From positions 1 to 7,127 of the forward strand of contig JADLGU010000104.1 in the NCBI GenBank assembly GCA_020849155.1: DNA of 7,127 nucleotides, written 5' to 3'. The position numbers and the translations under genes are program-made. The notes beneath the pieces are model-generated. The model saw only the letters and a list, made by a program, of their open reading frames with translations, searched no databases and had not been told where the DNA came from. Positions 1 through 6,397 of this stretch are shown here, piece after piece (the first letter of the stretch is position 1; every line of letters starts with the position of its first letter). This stretch comes from Rhodocyclaceae bacterium. Its GTDB lineage: Bacteria; Pseudomonadota; Gammaproteobacteria; Burkholderiales; Rhodocyclaceae.

Positions 1-150
1 CAAGCCTTGCTCAACTACGCGACCAACGCCATCAAATTCACGGAAAACGGCACGGTCACCATGCGTGCAGCCAAAGTGCATGAAACCAGCGAATCGGTAT
101 TGCTGCGCTTCGAGGTCGAGGATACCGCAAGGACCTGCCTGCGGAAATGA
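1..150 (+). pseudogene. Fragment of histidine kinase ATPase domain (no 5' end, cut at ~126)
   Basis: Frame 1 is open from the window edge to a TGA at 148-150. It encodes part of a HATPase_c domain: the N-box (NYATNAIKFTENG, codons 5-17) that binds ATP-Mg, then a variable stretch, then the beta strand ending EVEDT. In the family this strand is followed at once by the G1 box (GIGI), so EVEDTGIG is expected. Here the reading becomes ARTCLRK and stops, so homology ends at about base 126. The style of the N-box resembles multi-domain hybrid sensor kinases. The rest of the kinase lies upstream of the window or is lost. Beyond the break the sequence is phnD in another frame, so this is a truncated gene joined to an unrelated one, not a complete C-terminus. 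What the kinase sensed cannot be said. Confidence 0.75.
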
Positions 151-401
151 AGAAGAAGATCCAGGACTTCACCGTCGGCTACGGCAAGGATGACCGCGAG
201 AAGGAAATCCTCAAGAACCTGTATCGCCTGAAAGGCTTCAAGGCCTCGACCAACGCCCAACTGCTGCCGATCCGCCAGCTCGAACTGTTCAAGGATCGCA
301 AGAAGTTCGAAGGTGACGCCAACATGTTCGAGGCCGACAGGAAGGCGAAGCTGGCCGAGATCGACGGCAAGCTGGCCGAGCTCGCCCGGCAGATGAAGTA
401 A
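123..401 (+). pseudogene. phnD: phnD 3' remnant: phosphonate ABC transporter periplasmic binding protein, C-terminal part
   Basis: From base 123 frame 3 reads YRKDLPAEMKKKIQDFTVGY and on to a TAA at 399-401. This matches the C-terminal helices of PhnD-type phosphonate-binding proteins, including the conserved region around 'LKNLYRLKGFKASTNAQLLPIRQLELFKDR' split over residues 25-55 of the fragment. It ends with a charged helix rich in Lys and Glu. About 90 codons remain of a family usually near 300. The Sec signal peptide and the ligand pocket are missing, so it cannot bind or deliver phosphonate. The frame is closed upstream by a TGA at 81-83, and the bases before 121 are histidine kinase. 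The first usable start is ATG 147, which overlaps the kinase-frame TGA (148-150). This overlap is a chance product of the junction. Identification as PhnD rests on the fragment plus the phnE neighbour. Confidence 0.8.
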
Positions 402-413
402 GACCTCCCCCTT

Positions 414-451
414 CGCCGGTCGGCTTTCCTCCTGCCGGCCGGCGCTTTTTT
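414..451 (+). terminator. Intrinsic terminator between phnD and phnE
   Basis: An 11-bp stem pairs CGCCGGTCGGC (414-424) with GCCGGCCGGCG (434-444). All pairs are Watson-Crick except one G-U (420/438). The loop is 9 nt (425-433). One C separates the stem from six T residues (446-451). This is a textbook Rho-independent terminator placed 12 bases after the phnD stop and 10 bases before the phnE start. Inside a transporter operon it would act as a partial terminator, giving more binding protein than permease, or it would end the phnD transcript entirely. It may also stabilise the 3' end of the upstream mRNA. Confidence 0.85.
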
Positions 452-460
452 CCTTTCACC

Positions 461-1255
461 ATGACCAAACCGACCGTTCGCGAAGTATCGCTGGCACCGC
501 CGCCGAGCAATATCTCGACCACCCTCGCCTGGGCAGCGCTCTTCATTCTGCTGATGTGGTCCTGGACAGGCGCCGACATGCGCCCGCTCGATCTGCTGAA
601 AGACTCGAGCAACATGGGCACTTTTGCCAGCGAGTTCTTTCCGCCGGATTTCCACGAATGGCGCATCTATTTCGAGGAGATGGTCGTCACCGTGCATATC
701 GCCGTGTGGGGGACCGTGCTGTCTATCCTCTGCGCCATCCCGTTCGGCCTGATGTCGGCCGAAAACCTTGTGCCAAGCTGGGTCTACCAGCCGGTGCGTC
801 GCCTGATGGACGCCTGCCGCGCCATCAACGAAATGGTGTTTGCCATGCTGTTTATCGTCGCCGTTGGCCTCGGGCCATTTGCTGGCGTGCTGGCGCTCTG
901 GGTGCACACCACGGGTGTGCTGGCCAAGCTCTTCGCCGAAGCTGTCGAAGCCATCGACCCGCGCCCTGTCGAAGGCATACGTGCCACCGGCGCGAACGCG
1001 CTGGAGGAAATCCTCTACGGCGTGATCCCGCAGGTCTTGCCGCTGTGGATTTCCTACGCACTCTACCGCTTCGAATCGAACGTGCGCTCCGCCTCGGTGC
1101 TCGGCATCGTCGGTGCCGGCGGCATCGGCGTCATCCTGCACGAGGTGATTCGCGGCTTCGAGTACGCACAAACCGCCGCCGTGCTGATCATCATCATCGT
1201 CTCGGTCACCCTGATCGACCTCGTATCCGCCCGGATCCGCCAACTCGCCATCTGA
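461..1255 (+). CDS. phnE: Phosphonate ABC transporter permease PhnE
   Basis: The product is 264 aa, the usual size for PhnE, and forms the inner-membrane channel of the phosphonate ABC importer. Hydrophobic segments lie at about residues 20-36, 75-98, 122-150, 211-230 and 238-256. The permease EAA loop, which contacts the PhnC ATPase, is at residues ~160-192 (EAVEAIDPRPVEGIRATGAN, then EEILYGVIPQ). The PhnE-typical stretch SASVLGIVGAGGIGVILHE follows at 210-228. The start is ATG 461. No Shine-Dalgarno motif is visible in the pyrimidine-rich leader, which is the 3' arm and T-tract of the terminator. The gene is intact, but its partner phnD is truncated and no phnC is in the window, so the importer cannot work from this locus alone. 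Family assignment is secure; the exact substrate is inferred from phnA and phnW downstream. Confidence 0.93.
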   Translation: MTKPTVREVSLAPPPSNISTTLAWAALFILLMWSWTGADMRPLDLLKDSSNMGTFASEFFPPDFHEWRIYFEEMVVTVHIAVWGTVLSILCAIPFGLMSAENLVPSWVYQPVRRLMDACRAINEMVFAMLFIVAVGLGPFAGVLALWVHTTGVLAKLFAEAVEAIDPRPVEGIRATGANALEEILYGVIPQVLPLWISYALYRFESNVRSASVLGIVGAGGIGVILHEVIRGFEYAQTAAVLIIIIVSVTLIDLVSARIRQLAI

Positions 1256-1429
1256 CGCCCATGGCTTCGCCAGCCACCCGCAAATAATGAAACGTTTTCA
1301 ACCCCGCACAACCACGGGCGAGGAACATCGGCCCGCCCCCCTTCCCCCCCTCCCGGGGAGGGTTACTGATCGGCTCGCTTCGCTCGATATCACCGCCGAC
1401 CCAACCTGCTGTTTCACGCTAACCACAAC
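1256..1429 (+). other. Intergenic region between phnE and phnA, C-rich, with small hairpins
   Basis: These 174 bases hold no convincing gene. A long pyrimidine run (1336-1353) leads into a perfect 6-bp hairpin, CCCTCC (1348-1353) with GGAGGG (1357-1362) and a 3-nt loop. A weaker hairpin pairs CGGGC (1315-1319) with GCCCG (1331-1335). Neither is followed by a T-tract, so neither is a good terminator. The block ending GCTCGCTTCGCTCG (1373-1386) looks like a dispersed intergenic repeat rather than a promoter. I see no clear -35/-10 pair and no Shine-Dalgarno before phnA. This is the only sizeable gap in the cluster and could hold the phnA promoter or be the scar of a lost gene. Confidence 0.5.
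1348..1362. repeat. Perfect C/G-rich hairpin in the phnE-phnA gap
   Basis: CCCTCC and GGAGGG pair around the loop CGG. The hairpin sits at the edge of a run of C residues and is not followed by T residues. It resembles the palindromic core of small dispersed REP-like elements. Copy number elsewhere in the genome cannot be seen here, so calling it a repeat element is inference. Confidence 0.35.
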
Positions 1430-2677
1430 ATGAGAACCATCGAACTGAACGGCATAAGCTACCAGTGGCCGCGCCAGCCTGTCGTCGTCGTCTGCGTCGA
1501 CGGCGGCGATCCCGTCTACTTCGAACGGGGCCGCGAGGACGGCATCATGCCCAACCTGGCGCGCTTCATGCGCGAAGGCTTTTATGCCGTTGCCGACGGC
1601 ACGGTGCCGAGTTTCACCTGCCCCAACAACATGTCGTTGATCACCGGCGCGCCGCCCGCGGTGCACGGCATCTCGGGCAACTTCTACCTGAACGATGCGG
1701 GCGAAGCGGTAGTCATGACCGGTCCCGAACTGCTGCGCAGCAAGACGATCCTCGCCGCCTTTGCCGACGCCGGCGCCAGGGTGGTGTCGATCACCGCCAA
1801 GGACAAGCTCAGAAAGCAGTTGGGCAAGGACCTCGACCTTGGCCGCGGAAACATCAGCTTCTCCTCCGAGTTCGCCGATCGCTGCACGCTACAAGAGAAC
1901 GGCATCGAGAACGTGCTCGAACTGGTCGGCATGCCGCAGCCGGACATGTACTCGATGGATCTCTCGCTGTTCGTCCTCGAAGCCGGCATCAAGCTGCTGG
2001 AGCGCGACCGGCCCGACCTGATGGTCCTTTCCCTGACCGATTACATCCAGCACAAGCACGCCCCCGGCGACCCGGTCGCCGACGAGTTCTACCGCCGCAT
2101 CGACGACAAGATCGGCCGCCTCGCCGAGCTCGGGGCAGTAGTCGGCGTCACCGCCGATCATGGCATGAACGACAAGTCGAAGGCCGATGGAACGCCCAAC
2201 GTGATCTTCCTGCAGGACCTCCTCGATGCCGAGTTCGGCGCCGGCGACACCCGGGTGATCTGCCCGATCACCGATGCCTTCGTGCGCCATCACGGTGCGC
2301 TGGGCGGCTTCGTGCGTGTCTGGTGCCGCGGCGGCAAGGCGACGCCGGCCGCCATCATCGCGCTGATCAAGGACCTGCCCGGCATTGCCATGGCGCTGAC
2401 CAAGGCTGAAGTCTGCCAGCGCTTCGACCTGCCGCCGGACCGCGAAGGCGACGTCGCCGTCATCGGCGACATCGGCACCGTGATCGGCGGTGCCGCCGCC
2501 GAGCATGACCTCTCCAACCTGTCCGATGCGCGCCTGCGCAGTCACGGTTCGACCACCGAAGCGCGCGTCCCCTTCCTCCTGAGCCGTCCCGCCAGCGCCG
2601 ACTTTTCGAGGCGTGCAGCGCAGGGACTGAAAAGCCACCAGATTTTCGAGTACGCGATCAACGGCGTGGCGGCATGA
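1430..2677 (+). CDS. phnA: Phosphonoacetate hydrolase PhnA
   Basis: The product is 415 aa and complete. PhnA is a di-zinc enzyme of the alkaline phosphatase superfamily that splits the C-P bond of phosphonoacetate to give acetate and phosphate. The metal and catalytic set is present in the expected order: D24 (in CVDGGDP), the nucleophile T63 (in PSFTCPNN), D204 and H208 (in LTDYIQHKH), D243 and H244 (in TADHG), and H372 (in RSHGSTTEARVPF). Their spacing agrees with the Sinorhizobium PhnA active site as I recall it. ATG 1430 is the only start: the frame is closed by TGA 1367-1369 and has no other ATG or GTG between. No Shine-Dalgarno is visible. The stop overlaps the next gene's start (ATGA, 2674-2677), implying translational coupling. 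The gene carries no lesion. It is cytoplasmic, with no signal peptide. Its substrate would come from AEP via phosphonoacetaldehyde, but the aldehyde dehydrogenase (PhnY) is not in the window. Confidence 0.95.
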   Translation: MRTIELNGISYQWPRQPVVVVCVDGGDPVYFERGREDGIMPNLARFMREGFYAVADGTVPSFTCPNNMSLITGAPPAVHGISGNFYLNDAGEAVVMTGPELLRSKTILAAFADAGARVVSITAKDKLRKQLGKDLDLGRGNISFSSEFADRCTLQENGIENVLELVGMPQPDMYSMDLSLFVLEAGIKLLERDRPDLMVLSLTDYIQHKHAPGDPVADEFYRRIDDKIGRLAELGAVVGVTADHGMNDKSKADGTPNVIFLQDLLDAEFGAGDTRVICPITDAFVRHHGALGGFVRVWCRGGKATPAAIIALIKDLPGIAMALTKAEVCQRFDLPPDREGDVAVIGDIGTVIGGAAAEHDLSNLSDARLRSHGSTTEARVPFLLSRPASADFSRRAAQGLKSHQIFEYAINGVAA

Positions 2678-3771
2678 CCCTTCCGGCTAACGGCCGAATG
2701 GCCGTATACGACCAGCCGAACGGGCCATTCCGCCTCGTCGGCTACCCCCTGCGCCCCCCGGCCGCCGGCGAAGTGCTGGTGAGGAACCGCATGGCGACGA
2801 TCTGCCGTTCCGACATCCATACCTGGCAGGGACACCGTCCCGGCCCCTGCCCCGGTCTGCTCGGCCACGAGATCATCGGCGACATCGTCGCCCTGGGCGA
2901 GGGTGTAACAGAGGACATGCGCGGCGACAGCCTCGGCCCGGGCGACCGCATCACCTGGAGCGAATACTTCATTCCGGGCAGCAACTATTTCAGCGACGTG
3001 CTCGACCTGCCGCAGAAGTCGCGCGGCGTGGACAAGTACGGCCACATGGCGGCGACCACCGCGCCGCATCACCACGGCGGCTTCGGCGAGTACTGCTACA
3101 TCGTGCCGCGTTCCTGGATCCTGCGCCTGCCCGATGTCCTCACGGATGCGGAAGCGACCCCCCTCAACTGCGGTGTGGCAACGATGATCGCCGTCACCGA
3201 AGCGGCAAGGATTCGCATCGGGCAGACCGTGCTGATTCAGGGACTCGGCCTGCTCGGCCTTTACGGCGCATCCATCGCCAAGGCGCGCGGGGCGCGGGCC
3301 GTGATCGGCCTCGATTCGAATGCGGAACGGCGTGCGCGCGCCTGTCGTTTCGGTGTGGACCTGGCGCTCGATCCGGATATGGAGAAAAACGCGCTGCTGC
3401 ACCAGGTGCATGGCTTGTGCCGCCCCGAGGGCCCGGACGGGGCGATCGAAGTCTGCGGCGCGACGTAGGCGATCCCGCAAGGCGTCGACCTGCTGCGTAC
3501 CGGCGGCACCTATGTACTTGCCGGCGTGGTCAATCCGCAGGCGATGGTAACGCTCGACGCCAACCTGATCCTGAAGAAGATGCTGACCGTGCGCGGCATC
3601 CACAACTATCACCCGCGCAACCTGATCGAGGCGCTGGACTTCGTCGTCGCCAACCGGATGCGCTTCCCCTTCCATGAGCTGGTCGATGGCCGGTATCAGC
3701 TGGACCGCGTCGGCGACGCCATGGCGGATGCCGCGGCTCAGCGCGTGCTGCGCGCGGCCATCGTTCCTTAA
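2674..3771 (+). pseudogene. Zinc-dependent (MDR) alcohol dehydrogenase, phosphonate-cluster type, interrupted by in-frame TAG
   Basis: The frame runs 365 codons from ATG 2674 (ATGA overlap with phnA) to TAA 3769-3771. It is broken only by TAG at 3466-3468 (codon 265). Without suppression a 264-residue product results. The catalytic zinc ligands are C44 (ICRSDIH), H65-E66 (LGHE) and C166 (LNCGVATM). The Rossmann motif GLGLLG is at 190-195, and the following GLD suggests NAD(H). Homology continues cleanly past the TAG (GVDLLRTGG, then RGIHNYHPRNLIEALDFVV), so there is no frameshift. The TAG removes the end of the nucleotide-binding domain and the closing catalytic segment, so the short product should be inactive. 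The usual four-cysteine structural zinc lobe is replaced by a cysteine-free stretch (residues ~96-125, WSEYFIPGSNYF onward). Dehydrogenases of this type recur in phosphonate operons, probably oxidising or reducing a phosphonate alcohol/aldehyde; the substrate is unknown. CAG to TAG is the simplest origin of the stop. Confidence 0.85.
3466..3468 (+). other. Premature in-frame TAG in the dehydrogenase gene
   Basis: The context is GCG ACG TAG GCG ATC, between EVCGAT and AIPQGVDLLRTGG. Both sides stay in frame and align with one MDR dehydrogenase, so this is a single-base substitution, not an indel. No Shine-Dalgarno and start pair nearby would allow efficient restart; the nearest in-frame start is GTG 3526. 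Confidence 0.85.
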
Positions 3772-3774
3772 TCT

Positions 3775-3778
3775 GGAG
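3775..3778 (+). promoter_or_regulatory. Shine-Dalgarno of phnW
   Basis: GGAG lies 7 bases before ATG 3786, good spacing, and fixes the phnW start. It is one of the few clear ribosome binding sites in the window; other genes rely on ATGA overlap or have no visible motif. Confidence 0.7.
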
Positions 3779-3785
3779 TCGCGAC

Positions 3786-4898
3786 ATGTCCGAACCGATC
3801 CTGCTCACACCCGGCCCCCTGACCACCACGCTCGCAACCAAGGAAGCCATGCTGGTCGACTGGGGTTCCTGGGATGGCGCCTTCAACGCGCTCACCGCCT
3901 CGGTCTGCCGCGACCTGGCCGAAATCGTCAACGGCGGCGAAACCTACGCCTGCGTGCCCTTGCAAGGCAGCGGCACGTTTTCCGTCGAGGCCGCTCTCGG
4001 CACCCTGGTCCCCGGGACTGGCAAGGTGCTGGTGCCCAGCAACGGAGCCTAGTGCCAGCGCATCGTGCGCATCCTTGGCTACCTCGGCCGCGCCAACGTG
4101 GTGCTCGACATTCCCGAGGACCAGGCAGCCGATCCCGGTCGGATCGAAGCCGCATTGCTGGCCGACAAGGCAATCACCCATGTCGCGCAGGTGCACTGCG
4201 AAACCGGGACCGGCATCCTCAACCCGCTCCCCGAGATCGCAACGGTGGTCGCGGCGCAGGGACGCCGCCTGATCGTGGACGCGATGAGTTCCTTCGGCGC
4301 GATCCCGATCGATGTCCAGGCAATGCCGATGGACGCCCTCGTCGCCGCCTCCGGCAAGTGCCTCGAAGGGGTGCCCGGCATGGGCTTCGTCATCGCACGC
4401 CGCAACGCGCTCGAAGCCGCCGGAAAGCAGTGCCACTCGCTGGCGATGGACCTGCATGACCAGTGGCTCTACATGCAGAAGACCGGCCAATGGCGCTTCA
4501 CGCCGCCGACCCACGTCGTCGCCGCCCTGCGCGCGGCGATCGACCAGTACCAGGCCGACGGCGGCCAGCCGGCGCGCCTGGCACGCTATGCGGAGAACTG
4601 TGCGACCCTGGTCAGCGGCATGCGCCGACTCGGATTCGCCACCTTCCTCGACGATGCCGTGCAGGCGCCGATCATCATCACCTTCCATGCGCCGGACGAT
4701 CCGGCCTACGACTTCCCCGAGTTCTACCGTCACGTGCGGGAAAAGGGCTTCGTCCTCTATCCCGGCAAGCTGACCACCGTCGATACCTTCCGTGTTGGCT
4801 GCATCGGCGCGATCCGGCCCGACGCCATGCGCCGGGCCGTCGGCGCCATCGAGGAGGCCCTGCGCGGCATGGGCGTGCAGAACTTTGCACCGGCATGA
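3786..4898 (+). pseudogene. phnW: 2-aminoethylphosphonate:pyruvate transaminase PhnW, interrupted by in-frame TAG
   Basis: The frame spans 370 codons, the normal PhnW length, with TAG at 4050-4052 (codon 89). PhnW is a fold-type I PLP aminotransferase that converts AEP and pyruvate to phosphonoacetaldehyde and alanine in the cytoplasm. Visible signatures are the N-terminal LLTPGPLTTT, the PLP-phosphate loop QGSGTFSVEA, the PLP-ring aspartate D165 (IVDAMSSFG), the Schiff-base lysine K191 (AASGKCLEGVPGMGF), and the C-terminal YPGKLTTVDTFRVGCIG. The stop replaces the conserved Tyr of the SNGAY motif, so TAC or TAT became TAG by one base change. The 88-residue product lacks the catalytic lysine. 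The next in-frame start, GTG 4065, would lack the PLP-phosphate loop and has no suitable Shine-Dalgarno, so neither half should be active. The gene overlaps the next reading frame by ATGA (4895-4898). Confidence 0.92.
4050..4052 (+). other. Premature in-frame TAG in phnW
   Basis: The context is AAC GGA GCC TAG TGC CAG. The family has SNGAY followed by a basic/variable stretch, so TAG stands at a Tyr codon. Homology is unbroken and in frame on both sides. Confidence 0.88.
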
Positions 4899-5089
4899 GG
4901 CCGCGCCGGACGGAAAGCGACGTCAATGGCACGCCGCGGCGCGCGCTGGCACAGGGCCTCTGGTTCAAGGCGACGATGGACAACACGCTGACATTGGCCC
5001 CGCCGCTGACCATCGCAGACGACGAACTCGGCATGGCCCTCGACATCCTCAAAGCTGCCTTCGGCGAAACCGAAATTAAGTTGGCATGA
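4895..5089 (+). pseudogene. Internal-deletion remnant of a class III PLP aminotransferase/ammonia-lyase (PbfA-like), 64 codons
   Basis: This frame starts by ATGA overlap with phnW and ends by ATGA overlap with the FAD oxidoreductase, so it has the boundaries of an ordinary operon gene but only 64 codons. Codons 7-16 (ESDVNGTPRR) resemble the N-terminus of a class III PLP family found in phosphonate clusters. From about codon 17 the sequence (ALAQGLWFKATMDN, then TLTLAPPLTIADDELGMALD) is the very C-terminus of the same family. The roughly 370-400 codons between, with the PLP lysine and the whole large domain, are absent. The break lies near 4934-4950 in the GC-rich run CCGCGGCGCGCGCTGG, and the deletion kept the frame. 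The intact relative would act on (R)-1-hydroxy-AEP or an omega-amino phosphonate. The C-terminal match is firm; the N-terminal match is from memory and less sure. The peptide itself should be non-catalytic. Confidence 0.7.
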
Positions 5090-6315
5090 CGCAGAAAACC
5101 ACAATCGCAGTCCTCGGTGCCGGCATTTTCGGCAGCGCGCTGGCCTGGCGCCTCGCCGCGCGCGGTATCTGTCCCGGCGCTGAAATCCTCGTCATCGATC
5201 CCAATCCGCCGGCCGCCCAGGCCAGCAGCCGGGCGGCTGCCCTGCTGTCACTTTCACGTCCCGCCGCCAAGTCCCACTGGATTCCGCTGGTCCGGCAGAC
5301 GCTGGCCGCTGTCGAGACGCTCGCCGCCCAGGGAATCGATGTGCCCGCGCATCGTTGCGGCGCACTCCACCTCGCCGACAGCCCCGCCGTGCGCGATGTC
5401 CTCGCCGATCACGCCGCGACGGCAGATGCCCATGGCCTGAACTACGAACGCCGCAACCCTGCGTCATGCGCCGCGCTCCTGCCCTGGCTGGACATGGCGC
5501 GCTTTTCAGAGGCGCTCTGGTTCCCCGACGAAGGCTATACCGATCCCTACCTGCTCGCCAGCGCCTATGCGGCGGCAGCGCGGAAACTGGGCGTGCGCTT
5601 TCGCTGCGGCACTCCGGCCGCGCTGGCAACGGATCGCAGGCAGGCCTGCGTGGATCTGCCGGAAGGCCGCATCCATCCGGAGACGGTCTGGGTTGCCGCC
5701 GGCGCCTGGAGCGGCCGCGTCCTGCGACCCCTCGGCCTTGCCGCACCCCAGGCCGCCGTGCGCTCGCAATACTGGATCACCGGGAACACTCCGCTGGTAC
5801 CACCGGCCATGCCGATGGTGCTCGCCGCCGACCTGCGGCTCTATGCGCGACCCGAGGTTGGGGCGATCCTGTTCGGTCTGCGGGAGGATGCCGGGATGGC
5901 GGTGTCTTCCGACCAACTCCCGGACGACCTGGCCGGCTTCCAGTTCGATCCGGCCGACCCGGAAGGCCATGCAACGCTCGAAGCATTTGCCGGACGGCTC
6001 GCACACTACGCGCCGGGGCTGATGGCGACCGGCCTGCGCCACTACATCACCGGGCCGTCCTGCTACACGCCGGACGGCGACTTCCTGGTCGGGCATCTGG
6101 CGGACTGGGACAATCTCGGCCTGCTGGCGGGTTGCAACGGTGCCGGCATAGCGGCCTCCGCCGGTCTCGCCGACCTCGCCGCCGATTGCATTGCGGGCCT
6201 TTCTCCGGCAGGTTTGGAGCGCTTCGACCCGGCGCGTTTCGGCAGGGTCGAAGCGGATGCACCCGAGTGGCGAGCGCGCTGCATCGCGGCGCGCGCCGGA
6301 AAAACCAGCGGATAG
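5086..6315 (+). CDS. FAD-dependent oxidoreductase, DAO family (phosphonate-cluster type)
   Basis: The product is 409 aa, complete, and probably cytoplasmic. The N-terminal dinucleotide-binding motif is GAGIFG at residues 11-16, with D38 at the end of the second strand contacting the FAD ribose. The basic/serine segment ASSRAAA follows. The C-terminal DAO hallmarks are GPSCYTPDGD (323-332) and NGAGIAASAGLADLAAD (351-367). The middle segment RSQYWIT is seen in sarcosine/dimethylglycine-oxidase-like members. Such enzymes oxidise an amine C-N bond, giving an aldehyde or imine plus H2O2. In phosphonate operons relatives act on AEP or N-methyl-AEP, producing phosphonoacetaldehyde; that role is inferred here from context. 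The start overlaps the class III remnant (ATGA). The gene ends in TAG (6313-6315), and a TAA follows five codons later in frame. No damage is visible, unlike the genes on either side. The exact substrate is unknown. Confidence 0.82.
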   Translation: MTQKTTIAVLGAGIFGSALAWRLAARGICPGAEILVIDPNPPAAQASSRAAALLSLSRPAAKSHWIPLVRQTLAAVETLAAQGIDVPAHRCGALHLADSPAVRDVLADHAATADAHGLNYERRNPASCAALLPWLDMARFSEALWFPDEGYTDPYLLASAYAAAARKLGVRFRCGTPAALATDRRQACVDLPEGRIHPETVWVAAGAWSGRVLRPLGLAAPQAAVRSQYWITGNTPLVPPAMPMVLAADLRLYARPEVGAILFGLREDAGMAVSSDQLPDDLAGFQFDPADPEGHATLEAFAGRLAHYAPGLMATGLRHYITGPSCYTPDGDFLVGHLADWDNLGLLAGCNGAGIAASAGLADLAADCIAGLSPAGLERFDPARFGRVEADAPEWRARCIAARAGKTSG

Positions 6316-6397
6316 AAACCGGACCGGACATAAATCCCGGGACAGCGCGACTGCGCCGTCGCCCCGCTTGCCCAACGACGACAGCGGACGGGACGCG
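6316..6397 (+). other. Short intergenic gap before the arginase-family gene
   Basis: These 82 bases hold no gene, no terminator and no clear promoter. The purine-rich GGACGGGAC just before GTG 6398 could serve as a weak ribosome binding site. Confidence 0.4.

Noticed and set aside
179..1243. Long open frame on the - strand opposite phnD/phnE
   Set aside because: It is rich in His, Asp, Gly and Arg with no family motif, and lies opposite clear coding sequence; it is a by-product of GC-rich codon use.
1287..1433. 48-codon frame (MKRFQPRT...) whose TGA overlaps the phnA ATG
   Set aside because: The overlap is tempting, but there is no Shine-Dalgarno, the frame crosses the C-run and hairpin giving a proline-rich string, and no family is recognisable.
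2542..3675. Long open frame on the - strand opposite the dehydrogenase
   Set aside because: Low-complexity translation, no recognisable domain, and the + strand frame carries strong MDR motifs.
3526..3771. Independent small gene in the second half of the dehydrogenase
   Set aside because: It is the same frame and same domain as the upstream part, with no ribosome binding site; it is the stranded C-terminus.
3466..4052. Genetic code change with TAG as sense codon
   Set aside because: Not adopted as main reading: the two sites would call for different residues (probably Gln and Tyr), TAG also ends the FAD oxidoreductase, and other lesions nearby point to decay or error. Kept only as a test in the findings.
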